Assembly (NCBI RefSeq): GCF_030052815.1
Contig: NC_079504.1
Span: 39,315,623-39,379,622 of the forward strand
From: Hevea brasiliensis
Lineage: Eukaryota > Streptophyta > Magnoliopsida > Malpighiales > Euphorbiaceae
DNA: 64,000 nucleotides
Direction: 5' to 3'
Shown: positions 52,639-64,000 of the stretch, in pieces
How the letters are laid out: each line of letters begins with the position of its first letter
How positions within the stretch are numbered: the first letter of the stretch is position 1
Notes under the pieces: model-generated
The model's database searches: none
Told to the model about the DNA's origin: nothing
Seen by the model: the letters and a program-made list of their open reading frames with translations, nothing else
Made by a program: the position numbers and the translations under genes

Positions 52639-52860
52639 AAACCCTAGAAAAGCAAATGAGAGAAGACGGAGAGTCACTGGCCTTATATTTATAGGGAGGA
52701 GAGGGATTTAACGAAGGAAAGCAAGAAACCCTAACACGTTTTGAACTCTGTTTATACGTGTGTGCTTGCGTCATCCTTCTTCATGGACTCCGACCCAATT
52801 TTTCGTCCAAGTTCATAGCCCACAAAAACGTCGGTCTTATCTTGCGTCTTGGACTGGGCC
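52639..52860 (-). promoter_or_regulatory. RPL10 promoter with TATA box, telo-boxes and site II motifs
   Basis: Read on the minus strand, TATAAATATAA lies at 52683-52693, about 75 bases upstream of the ATG. Telo-box motifs (AAACCCTA) occur at 52639-52646 in the leader and at 52726-52734. Site II-like motifs TGGGCT and TGGGCC/GGCCCA are at 52817-52822 and 52855-52860. The telo-box plus site II combination is characteristic of plant ribosomal-protein gene promoters. Confidence 0.7.
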
Positions 52861-55551
52861 CTTTTTATTTTATTTTATTTTATTAAATAATAAATTTGGG
52901 TAAATTATTTTTTTAATTAATTTTAAATAAATTATGACGTTAGATTTATTGTGCATTTACAATTTTTATGCAAATAATTTCAATATTATTAAATTAATTA
53001 AATTTTAATTTTTATATTCAACTCAACTCAATAAAATATTTGCTAATACTCAAATTTGAAAATTAACTCAATTACTATTAAAAATTTAAAATTACTATAA
53101 AATTAACTCAGTAAAATATATATTGTGAGCAGCTCAATTTATTGACAATGCTATTGGGTTGATATGGTCTGACATTCTAATCTGATTCGAATCATATGAT
53201 TTAAAGTGATAAATAATCTATTTTAATATGTATAAAATTTTAAATAACTTAAAAAATTATATATATATATATAATTTAAAGTTCAACCTCTAAAATGGTT
53301 TTATCATAGTGTGCCACCTATATTAATAATAAGGTAAAAAAATGTTATGTGACAAAGTCTTCATTTTTAAATTTTTTTTCTATTTTTTTTAATAAAAATT
53401 ATTTTATCATATTAAATATTAATTTTTTATTTATATATTTTTAATTTTAATTATTTAAATTTCATTTTATAAAAAAATATAATTATTTGAAATTTTTTTA
53501 TTATATCTCTTAAGATTATATATCTCTAAAAAATAATATTTTTTAGATAAATGAATTATTTTTTTAAAAAAATTATATTAATATATAAAAATATATAAAT
53601 AATTATTCACTGAAAATTTATTTATAAAATTTAAACATGTATTTTATAAATATTTTTTGTATTTAAAATATAAAAATTTTAATAAAGATATTTTAAAAAA
53701 ATTATAGTGTGATGCGTATTTTTTTATCACTTTATTTATCTTTTTACTACGATATATGTTAATTAATTTAAAAAAATAATAAGTTATTTATTTATCAACA
53801 CTTTAAATAAAATTATAATTAATTAAATTTTTTATCATAACAAAATTTTGTAATATAATTAAGAAAATAAAAAAATATAAAATATTTAATAAATTAATTT
53901 AAAAAAAAATAAAATAATAAATAATTTATACAACACATGAACAAAATGACTAAGTTATTTAATTAAAGTTAATTCATTTAAATTGATTTAATTAACTCCA
54001 ATTTTATTTTAGAATTAATTCAATTGAATTCATCTTTTAAAAAAATTAATGCTTTATATAATGAGTTAAAAAATAATTTAAATCAATATATAATTTAACA
54101 TAGTCTAATTAGATCCACTTTGTAATATAAAACTTCAATATGATTCACAATTAAAATAATCTAAATTTCTCTTCTTCTTTTTTCTTCTCTCTTTTTTTTT
54201 CTCTTTTCTTTTCTCCTTCAAATCTCTTTTTTTATTTTTTTAATAAGCTTTCATATTTATATCAATTTAAAATAGATCTATATTTCTTTTATTAAATTTA
54301 TCTCCATTAAAAATAGATCTAATATTCTCTTCCCCAATATTAGAATTTTATTTTCCATTATTAGAGTTTTGTTTTTCCCTCAGCAGGTTTTGCTTATTTT
54401 TGTGTAGTATTAGTATTTGAATGGCTATTTAATAGTTTAAAATACAATGTGAATTATTAATTTATTTTAATATAATATTCTATCAATAGAGTTTGATGGT
54501 AAGATCCATTCTTTTGTTGATATTTGAAAGGGTAATATTGCAAAAAATTTCTTTGATCGTTCAAATTAAAAAAATAAATAAATAAAGATTACTACTAGAT
54601 GATTATTCTGCTCTACTTAAATTATCTCTGAATATAATATTTTAATTATTTATATTTATAATTTTTATTTTTATCAAAAAATTATATTGTACTATTATTC
54701 TTATTAATGAATTGCTAAATTTTATTAAAAAAATAATCAGAATTTCTTACATAGATGATATGGTATACTATCAAAAGGAATTAAAAAAGAAAAATTATTA
54801 CTTCTTTATAGATGGGATAACAAAAGAAAATGCATTTAATTCACTTTTATTAATGATAATTACTTAAATTTTATTATTTTAAAATTTATTTAAACATGTA
54901 ATTCCTTATAATAGAATTGAATTTTATTAATAAATCAAATTAAAAATTTTTTCTTTTGAACATTACTGTTTTTGAGTGTAAATCTTCATGAGCATTTTTT
55001 TTAACCCATATATTTAATACTCATTTAACTTTGGCTCTAAAAGGATTAGCCCTTATTTATCAAATTCAATTTTCTCTCATTTCAATGTCCAGTTGGAAGA
55101 TTTCCAAATTGAAATCCCTAATGGTGATTAGCAAAGCACTCTCAGACAATTTCAATTTGAATTAGGAAGGCATATGGTTCCTATCCACCACCATTATGGG
55201 TCTATTTAATTTAACATCACAATTAAGGATTTAATTTCAAAAGTTGTGTTTATAAAAAAACTTAAATCTCCTATTAAAAACATACCTTAAATCAATAACT
55301 AAAAATCTAAATGTTTAAATTAATGAACTTTAAATCAGTCATGATTTGTAAAATTTTAAGTTTAGTCTTAATTGAAGTTCATTGTATTTAAAAAAAAAAT
55401 AAAACACTACAAGTTAAAATTTGACTCTAATGAGCATTAATATTATTTTAGAAAGGCACCAAAAAATTCAAACAATTGTATGTTAATTCAATTTTTTTTT
55501 TTTTAGTTTTGATAATTTAAATCAAAATCCTTAAATTGGATCTAATTTTAG
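52861..55551. other. AT-rich intergenic sequence
   Basis: No gene recognised. A pyrimidine-rich CTTCTTCTTTTTTC stretch occurs near 54170-54220. No open frame of note. Confidence 0.6.
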
Positions 55552-55561
55552 TGATTTTGAG

Positions 55562-56180
55562 CATTGTTATTAAACTCGAGTCGAATCGATCAGTTGAACC
55601 AGTGAATCAGTGAATTAGTTCTCAAATCAGTCTAAATTTATAATTAAATAAAAAAGGAAGCAATCCGATTGACCCAACAATTGAACATGTAAACTAGTAT
55701 GACCTGATTGACTTGGTCCATTTAAATATTCAATAATTTTTGTTTTAGTGTTAGTATGGATAGTTAAACTTAAAACTTCATAAAAAAATCTTTAAAATCA
55801 GAATCAATTAAACTAACTTGATAATTGTGCTTTCTATCTTAATATATTTATTTTTTAACATATATTTAATATTTCATAATTATTAAAAAGAAAATTATAT
55901 ATTATTGAAATTTTTTATACATTATATTACTTTAATACTTTTATATAAAATTTAAAAACACCAAAAAAAACTTAATAAATGTTACTTTGAATAATTAAAA
56001 TTTAATTAATTAATTATATTTATTTATTTATATGAATACGTATTATATTTAATTAATTTATATATATTTATTTAATTTTTTTAATGATTTATTGGTTAAA
56101 CTATTGGCCCACTAGTTCAACCACCGATCTATTCAGTCAATTTTTTCGCTAGGTCAACCTTTAAACGAGTTAATAACAGT
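55562..56180. mobile_element. Short Mutator-like (MULE) non-autonomous element
   Basis: Ends are CATTGTTATTAAACTCG and, reversed, ACTGTTATTAACTCG. The inner arms are also loosely complementary (GTTGAACCAGTGAA near 55595; its counterpart CACTAGTTCAAC near 56109). The flanks GATTTTGAG (55553-55561) and GGTTTTGAG (56181-56189) form a 9-base duplication with one mismatch, as Mutator-like elements make. No transposase coding is present in the 619 bp. Confidence 0.65.
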
Positions 56181-56576
56181 GGTTTTGAGTATCATAAGAG
56201 GACATGGTTCAATCTGACGTCCTTTTTAAGAAATTTCCTAGTAGGAATTATTAGACAGCAAGTAGCCCATAACAAAACCATTGCAAAATAAGGCTTAAAC
56301 ATCTTGAAGACTATTATTTGCTTACAAAGAACAGATACAATCTCATCAATTCCATTAAATAAAGAATATAAAATAGTTCTCAATAAGGAATCTAACAAAT
56401 TTTAGCATGTAATTTAAGTAAATACCATTACCTATTGCTCTACAAGTCTACCTATAACTTTCACAAAACAAGATATATATTAAAGAATATACAGAAATCT
56501 TGAAACCAAAACATAATTTTAAAGATTATAGCAACTGCAGGTAGTTGCTGTTATCAATATCTTTCATGGGTGTCAT

Positions 56577-59270
56577 TTATCTTGGGGGGATGCTAGGAGC
56601 AACCCCACTAACAAGGTCGCTGCCAGAAACATCTGATGACACGTAAGGATGCTTCACCATGGACGATGAAGATGGTGAACTCTCACTCTTTCCAGGATCA
56701 GTGATCACTGTATCGGTTGTTTTCATGTCAGAATCTGCTATCATCGCCCATATAGTTTCAAGTTCTCGGACCACATCAGCCATTGATGGTCTTGAGTCTG
56801 TCTCATCATGGCAACACTTCATGGCTAAATTCAAAAACTTCTCCATACAATTAGAAGGATAAGAGCCCATACGTCCATCAATGAATGAGAATATCATACC
56901 AGATTGGTATGAAAGATTGACCTGATGCAGATAAAATCCATAAAATTACAAGAGAATTTAAAAGGTACATGCATGTTCTTGATTATATCAACCGGGTGAG
57001 TTCTTGATTATTTTACACATACATGCATAAATTTCGATATTTCATAGATTCCCATGGCTCATAGCCTATCTCATGAGTGTGATTTGGCTAACCAAAAAGC
57101 TGGTATATGTTTTCCAATCTCACACGAATATATCACTTTAAAAATGAAGGGAAAAATTCAAAAAAATAACCTATTTTTTAGCATTTTTCACTACAAGGGA
57201 ATTTAAAAGATTCCTGCAGATCTACTCTTTTTTCTATTTAAAAATCAGCCCTTTGTCTCTGTATTTTCACATCAAGAATTACTTGCAAATGAAGAGATAT
57301 CACGTAGATCTATTTTATTTTTCATTTGTACAAACTTATGCACCCATTTTACTATTGTGAAGGTGGTGAAACAGGGAAATTCAATTTGAATTGACTTGTC
57401 AATTGTCAAAACATTGTTGGTAGAATTTTCAGTTTTGAGTATTATGATAACTAAATTATTCGGATATTTTCTATTCAACTATAATCAGTTTTCTTAAAAA
57501 GAAAATAAGTATTATATTCAACTATAATGATTGAATCAGATGTGTTGTTGCCTTAGCAATCTGTCAAATGAGACTTGGAGAAGAGTATGTAATTTTAACT
57601 ATGATGTCTCAGTTCTCTACAACACTGTTTATTACATGAAAGATAAGACCAAGTAAAAGCTGTGGTAAGAAATTACCTCTCGGACAATGTTTTTGCCATG
57701 TGTGATTGGTTGCATCCCCGTCAACAGCTCCAGAAAAACGACACCAAGGCTATAAACATCACTCTTATCTGTCAATTTATGTGTTAGAAAATACTCTGGA
57801 TCAAGGTAACCCTGAAAAGTCAAAACAATTTTTGAGACATCTGGATATCCCGTCTCACAACAGATCGAAAAGCTTGAATATTTGTTATTTCAAGAAGATT
57901 TATCAACTGATATCCAACTCTTCTTCTTAAATTTGGTTGTTCATTCAAATAAGTCAATGAATAAGTTGTGATTTAAACATCATAATGCTCTAACCAACCA
58001 AAATACAGCAAAGGTAACTAGTTTTTGCCTTGTGGACTTTGGAGTGTGAAATTAATGAATCAGTTTACTCAAACATGATGATTTTCATGACATTGGACAT
58101 ATAGGACATTCAAATGTTCTTTTCTTTTATCCATTTGCAGCTTAATGAACTTAAAGCAGTGTATTACTTGTTACCAAACGTCCAGAGATGGACATGCTAC
58201 AAACTGAACAGTGCCATGATAAAACAAAAGAGAGAAGAAGACCAAGATCAATTCTCTGATGAATAAAATTTGGAATTTAGTAGTCTTACTAGAGGGAATA
58301 AATATAGTAAACCTACTGGGGTACCCTTTACAACTGTGGACACATGAGCTGGCACAGCCCCTTCTATATCTGGAGCTGGGGCGAGTCTTGAAAGTCCAAA
58401 ATCAGCAACCTTTGCATTATAATTAGAGTCAAGCAATATGTTGCTCGCCTTGATATCTCGATGGAAAATTGGAGGATCAGCTTCCTTATGTAGGTAGAGG
58501 ATGCCTTTTGCTGAACCCAAGGCAATTCTCACTCTCAATGCAAAACTCAGGGGTTCTTTAGACTTGGCTGTGATACCATTCACATACAAGATTAATCAGC
58601 TAAAGGATTCATCACATAGGTATATGAAAATTTAAAATTAAATAGTAGGTTTATGTAGAAAAGAAAAAGATATTCACTTTAGCTGATTCTTGCTTACAAT
58701 TTTCATAGATGAACGACCAATAAGAATGGAAAGGAAGTATGAGGAAGAAATATGAGATATACCAGAAATATGATCTCTAAGAGTGCCATTTGACATAAAC
58801 TCATAAACCAACATCTGCAGAAATAATGGCAACCATTTTAAGCTTTTCCCAAATGATAATTTTAACATCACTGGAGCAGTAAAAACAATAGAAGACTAAT
58901 ATTTAGCATAGAATGCCAAAATTTTTTCCTCATTGGTGGAATTGCTTATAAAGGAAATATACAAAAATTTTCCTGCACATCCTAAATATCATTTCTAGAT
59001 TGAAATAATTTCTTTCTTTTGCTTGAAATGGTTCTAAATAACAAAACACATGATTTTTACACCTCTCAAAGTTTGCACTATTGTCTGAGAGTTTGTGGCC
59101 TAGTTGTTAATGCTTTTACTCCCACATGGTCATGGGATGAGACGTCATGGGGTTTTGACTTTTGAGGCTTGCAGCAATGTGAGAGACAACAGAGACTTAT
59201 GCCTCCAGCTTATCCTATGCCTATTATGACACTTCAGTGGTGAGACATGGTATAGTTTTCTTATTTCGTT

Positions 59271-59302
<32 letters not shown>

Positions 59303-62300
59303 ACGTTTTTCCCCCAGAGTCTCCTAGAATCCTCCAATTTATAGAATTGAGTTCCTAAGTGGATTGCAGACTAGGTGTCCAATAGAGTTGAAAGGCAAAA
59401 AATGATCCATATAAACAACCCCAGCTCGTTTGGGATTAAGGATTAATATGGGCCAAGCTGTTGGCAGGATTTGATTAATTTAACTGAAAATGTGAAGACT
59501 ATAGAGGTGAACTTAAAAATTTGGGAAATATATTCTGGGTACCTGTTCATATTCTTCATCACAATATCCAACCAAAGAAACGAGATTCCTGTGATGTAGC
59601 CTTGACAACAATTCTATTTCTGTTAAGAACTCCTTCTCACCCTGTAAAGAATGCTCCTGAGCACGTTTGACGGCCACAACTGTGCCATCAGCCAGGATGC
59701 CTTTATAAACTATTCCATATCCTCCTTGACCAAGTTGAGTGGAGCTATTAAAATTGTTTGTAGCCAAGGCCATTTCAGCATAAGTGAAATCCTTGATGCC
59801 ATCAATTTTTAGCAAGGCTTTAGATGCTACACACAAACAGAGGCGCATGTTAGAGATGGAACTGTTCAGACTAATAGATTTTAATTTTCAAACACTCAAA
59901 CAGCATTACACGTCAGTCTCAGAAAATTGTGTAATCAAATTGTATCTTTTGTCATACAAGAAGAAACAATACAGAAATGACATCAAAATTGCAGTGTTGA
60001 CCCAATAATTAAGGGAAACATGTAAAAACAATATATTTGCATGAATGGGAATAGTAAAACTCACCATGACGTCTTCTTGAATTTGCACGGTAGTTTCTCA
60101 GACGGTAGTTCCTCAAATACATCCTTATGATAAGAAGCGAAACAATTGAACATAATGCAACTGTACCGGCAATGGCGCCCAATACTATGCCAGCCAAGGC
60201 ACCTTTGCTTGTACCCGATGATGATGGTGAGGTAACAAACACTGTGAAATCATGAGAACCATAAGATAATTATGCAACAAGTTTATCACATACTTGTGTT
60301 GGAGAAAGAGTACCAGATGCATAACTTACAACTTTATTCCTCGACACGTCAAAACTCATTTTCAAAATTAACTTTGTGATAGCTCAGTTTCATTATAGTG
60401 TACAGTCTGAAGCCTAATGCTACTATGCAACAACAGAACACTGCTATAGCAAAGGCATGACATGCATGGACAAGTTGAAATGCAAATGACACCAAATAGA
60501 TGTTATTAGCTACAAACATAAGCAAAAGAATAAGGTCAAACTTCAGCTACTGGCTAATAGAATAAGTACTGGTAGGTCTTCACAATTCTTGAGCATATGA
60601 AATATGTCTACCGCCATCCTAAATGTTCATTTAATCACTTGAAAAAATCAGGAAAACAAGACCCCCAAGTGCAAATAATTTCACATTTTCTACCAGGTGG
60701 AATACACACATAGGTTCAAATAAAATAGGCATTATTTTCATGATAGTAAATGTTGAGACAAACCATTATTATAAGGTTCCAACAGAGGGAAGTACAAAAG
60801 TTCGTAAGGCCCAAATGTTTCATTATGATGAATGTCCCATCCAGTGAACTTGCTCATGATACGCAGAACCTCACTTGCATTGAACACATGAGAACTCTTG
60901 TTGCTAGCATCATAGACAGGAAATAACTGCAGCTGCATCTTCAATCGAGGTCCTTCCTCCCATTGGAAGTTCTCAAGGTATAGCTGATAAAGTTCCAAAT
61001 TGAGACCAGAGGTCAAATGCTCTTTAAATGCATCTCTGTAGGGTAGAAAATTGGAGAATCCAGGACTTTTCAATCGATAACCAACGATCAGAGGGGCAGC
61101 ACAAAAACAATCTACAGGAGATGTTGGGGAATATACATAAGGACATGCTTGAGTGGGACAGTTATCAGCAAAGTTTGTCAAACCCTGCTTTTCAACATCC
61201 TCATTTTGAGATCCACAAAATTGGACCAGGTTGGAATTTGAACATACAGGGTTCCCTTGAAGCCTGAAAATTATTTGAAACTATTAGTGTTTGTACAGGT
61301 AAATATATACATCATGAACTTCAAGACGTAAAATGGCATGCAAGTATGAAGCAAACCAGAGTGAGACATTCTGAGGGAGACTAATATTGCCATTGCCAGA
61401 AATATTTGTCAGTCTGTTGTTCTCAAAATCCCTGCAATGTCAAAGAGTGAAAAACCATTCATTAGCAAAATGGCTGTGAGATGCTACAAAATTATAGCCC
61501 ACCTGGAGATTAAATTTTTGTTCTTAACAACGCATGTTGAAATCAGCATATGAGATCAACTCTTTATTTTAGATATCAATAATAGGTACCTAAGAGAGTT
61601 AATAAAACTGGAATGTGTGTTTGCATACATTTTTTAGTTCGGCTCTTACAATTTAAGTCTTTCAGATGCATTCAGAGTCCGACTTTGCCAAAGGGTAGAT
61701 AAAATGGAGCCATTCAGTGAATTGTTTGCAACTGACCTGTAATGGAAAATGGTTAAGCCATTTATTTTACTACAGAGTTCAATTTTTTCCATATTATTAT
61801 CTTATTTATTGGCATCAAAACCTTACTGCTTTAATAGAGAAACAAAATGAAACAGAATTTCGCTCAACAAAATATAACCTGTTATAACAATTAAGAAATG
61901 AACAAATTAAAGAAATGCTCACAATTTCTGAAGACAAGGCAGACCTGAAAAGCTGGCAGGGATACTTCCAGTAAGATCATTGTTGGATAAATCACTGTCA
62001 ATATTGTTAGCTAGTGAATATCCCAGTTGAAGAAAATCAACAGTAGCCAATGATTTCAAATGCTTTAGGATTACTTTAAGTAAATACCCATACATTTTAT
62101 TCAGGCTAATGCAAATGGTGCAAAATGTGCAAGATATTGAAATCTTACATGGTTGTAATATTCTCAGAAAGCCTTTCAGAAGGTATGGATCCATTTAGCT
62201 GGTTTGTACTGAGGTCTCTGAAAATTGCGTCAAAATTTGCTAGTGAAAAAAGAGCCAGCAAAGATCTTAAAACAGGAATTAAAAAAAAAAATTTATTCAG

Positions 62301-63892
62301 TCTAATGCATTTCAAATTTCAATTGGAAAATGGAAAGCCCATTGAAATCAATGATTCAGAAAGGAAAATTCAATATATAAACTTACAGATAGCCAAGGTT
62401 TGGTATCCTGCTCAGGTCAGGGATTGGACCTTGCAAACTGCAGTTTCTGAGACTCCTGATAAGGCCAAAGAAAATGCAGAGATAATGTAATTTACAAAAT
62501 AAAATGCAGAAATAATGGTAACCAACATGCTTTCACTGTGATTTGGGAAGCTCAATAAACTTCTAACTAGTGACAGCTAGTTGACATGATATAGCTTCAT
62601 TTCAGCTACAATACATATATAGTCTTCATTTCAGCCATCGACCAACACAAGATTGCTGCTTTACAGTGCATAAGGGTGCAAGCTAAGCCAAGCTGAGCAT
62701 AATTAGTCTTCCAGCTTGGTTCAGCCTATTTAGATCAACTCAAGCTATAATTACAGTAATTAAAAAAGAAAGAAAAAGAAAAAAAAAACTCCAACGAGGG
62801 ACAAATGGCCTCAAATTCTGAAATGAAAAAACAGCCTGAGGCCTCTGTATAAAGAGGAGGTGTTGCCCTCCTTATATTACTTGTTATCAAATGTTCCTCT
62901 CCTTTATACTCTTCTTTCATAGCTAACTACCTATACTACAAAGCCAATATCTTCTAGTTTACTGATTTATTTTATTCATATGACTACCACTACAAAAATC
63001 TCAAAGTATGCTATAGCTTTAAACTAATTTTCCACTAAAAGACCAAAATTTTTTGTAGCTTAAAATTGGTTATATCAAGCTTTAAAAATTGTAGCAAAAA
63101 AAATATGAACAAGGCTCTTCATTAGAGTAATTGGGCTTCAAATTCATTCATCTAACTTCATAGATCAAAAATTGAGCTACTACTAATCTTGTGCATGAGT
63201 TGTTCACTAAGTTCACTTGGAACCCTATGGCTGTGTGCTGAAATTTTAATTAAGCAGAATAAGAATTAAGAAATGGGGTGCCTTTAATTGAATAATGAAT
63301 TATTAAGAGGCTTTGATGCCAGATTGGAGAACCCCTCAACCTAAAGGCTCAAACTTATAGATGAGGCCATGAGGGTTCAATAATACATCCTACGGTAGAA
63401 ATGTAAAATCCAACCCAAAAGCCTAAGCTTGTTAATGAAGCCAGCCCATGGTGTATGTTCATCAACGAGAGATTTAACTCTTTAACAAGGGACCACACAC
63501 CTCAAGACTTAATCCCATCAATAATTTAAATACAGATGCTAGAAAATTGCTCTGTATCCTGGCCTCGTAAAAGTATTTACAGATTTCAGATTGCAATTTG
63601 CACTTACAATTTCAATAGTTTAGTCATGTTGCCATAAGAATCTGGAATTGTAGCCCCATCAAAGTTGTTGTTATCAAGTTGACTGCAAAAGACAAAAAAC
63701 AAATCAAGGCAAAATAAAATAGTTAGAAGAGAATCTACAAAGATAGGATCTATTATGGGGAAACTGCCATAAGGAAACATGAAATCCTGCTTCATCTCTG
63801 GGTAAGTAGGGAAACCATACAGTATTTGTAAGTTTGGCAATTCAGAAAGCTGTGGTGGAAGATATCCAGATAAGTTGTTGTTGTCTAGAAGG
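56577..63892 (-). CDS. LRR receptor-like kinase, LRR-VIII-1 / At1g06840 type (5' end outside window)
   Basis: A plasma-membrane receptor-like Ser/Thr kinase. Exons 5' to 3': 63821-63892, 63608-63682, 62387-62455, 62149-62217, 61923-61994, 61650-61736, 61357-61431 (LRRs; mostly one repeat per 69-75-base exon, e.g. [20 protein letters not shown] and [19 protein letters not shown]), 60764-61263 (LQGNPVC, Cys-rich spacer and malectin-like-size ectodomain end with [13 protein letters not shown] HVFNASEV), 60065-60241 (membrane span [17 protein letters not shown]...IIRMYLR), 59543-59826, 58763-58814, 58317-58567, 57677-57811, 56577-56921 (kinase). All junctions are GT-AG, phases agree, and the total reads 753 residues to TAA. 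Kinase: [11 protein letters not shown] loop, VAVKRA lysine, [16 protein letters not shown] and DPEYF are all intact, so an active RD kinase is predicted. About 200 N-terminal residues (signal peptide, first repeats) lie right of the window. The nearest relative is recalled, not searched. Confidence 0.93.
59095..59297 (+). mobile_element. SINE in an intron of the LRR kinase gene
   Basis: The left end GTGGCCTAGTTGTTAATGC resembles a tRNA-derived A box, and TGGTCATGGGATGAGACGTC about 40 bases later is a degraded B-box region. It ends TTCGTT followed by 27 A residues. Flanks CTGAGAGTTT (59085-59094) and CTGAACGTTT (59299-59308) look like a target duplication with two mismatches. It is on the plus strand, antisense to the kinase gene. 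Confidence 0.65.
59400..59450. repeat. Possible truncated SINE 3' end
   Basis: ACAACCCCAGCTCGTTTGGG followed by ATTAAGGATTAAT resembles the conserved 3' end of another plant SINE group (…TTTGGGATTAAGGCT…). There is no tail or second end, so this is tentative. Confidence 0.3.
62456..63607 (-). other. Large intron within the LRR region of the kinase gene
   Basis: This 1152-base intron is much longer than its neighbours, most of which are about 100-300 bases. It contains no exon that I recognise. Part of it (62760-62910) reads as an A-rich then gene-like stretch without matching splice sites. Confidence 0.6.
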
Positions 63893-64000
63893 CTGCAAAC
63901 ACATTAACATATGAGCAAAGTGTGAGAGCAGAACAAGAAATGGTAGAATTAAACTGAACTGAAGATGTTCACAGATCCCACTGTAGGTAAAAATAAATGA

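Noticed and set aside
63950..64000. Next LRR exon at the right edge of the window
   Set aside because: The only AG/GT combination there (ACCTACAG...GTGAAC) would give an 8-base exon that does not fit the phase or repeat pattern; the true exon probably lies outside.

Overview
This window is nuclear DNA from a flowering plant, most likely a eudicot. The genes have canonical GT-AG introns and encode plant families: a NET4-type actin-binding protein, a quaking-like KH protein, cytochrome bc1 subunit 8, ribosomal protein L10, and an LRR-VIII receptor kinase of the At1g06840 type. Intergenic DNA is very AT-rich, and the left third is packed with Ty3/gypsy LTR retrotransposons. I cannot fix the species from sequence alone.

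Layout. 1-9337 is a decayed Tekay/Del-like chromovirus on the minus strand. Its 5' LTR, primer-binding site, gag, protease, RT, RNase H and integrase run right to left, and a solo LTR of the same family is inserted in opposite orientation into gag. 9602-22501 is a second retrotransposon cluster: two copies of one LTR family (B) flank an element (A) with 3.7 kb LTRs and under 1 kb of interior, from which pol has been deleted. 24431-31103 holds the 5' part of a NET4-like gene on the plus strand; its long leader intron carries a 1.38 kb tandem duplication. A 100-N assembly gap (31946-32045) cuts this gene off, and just beyond it lies only the last exon of an unrelated KH-domain gene. 32.4-43.0 kb is gene-free AT-rich DNA with a CACTA-like element nested in a hAT-like TIR element, a second CACTA-like fragment and a 0.77 kb tandem duplication. 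43.2-44.5 kb is QCR8 (plus). 50.45-52.61 kb is RPL10 (minus). 55.6-56.2 kb is a short Mutator-like element. From 56.58 kb to the right edge is an LRR receptor kinase (minus) whose 5' end lies outside the window, with a SINE in one intron.

The genes do not form a pathway. RPL10 and QCR8 are housekeeping genes, and both have TGGGCY (site II) promoter motifs; RPL10 also has telo-boxes and a TATA box. All gene structures were deduced by eye from splice signals, reading phase and recalled family sequences. No database search was run. I found no wholly new gene system. The most informative structures are the nested transposons, the CAG/CAA-to-stop decay in the chromovirus, the duplicated splice acceptor in the NET4 leader intron, and the gap that places two different genes side by side.
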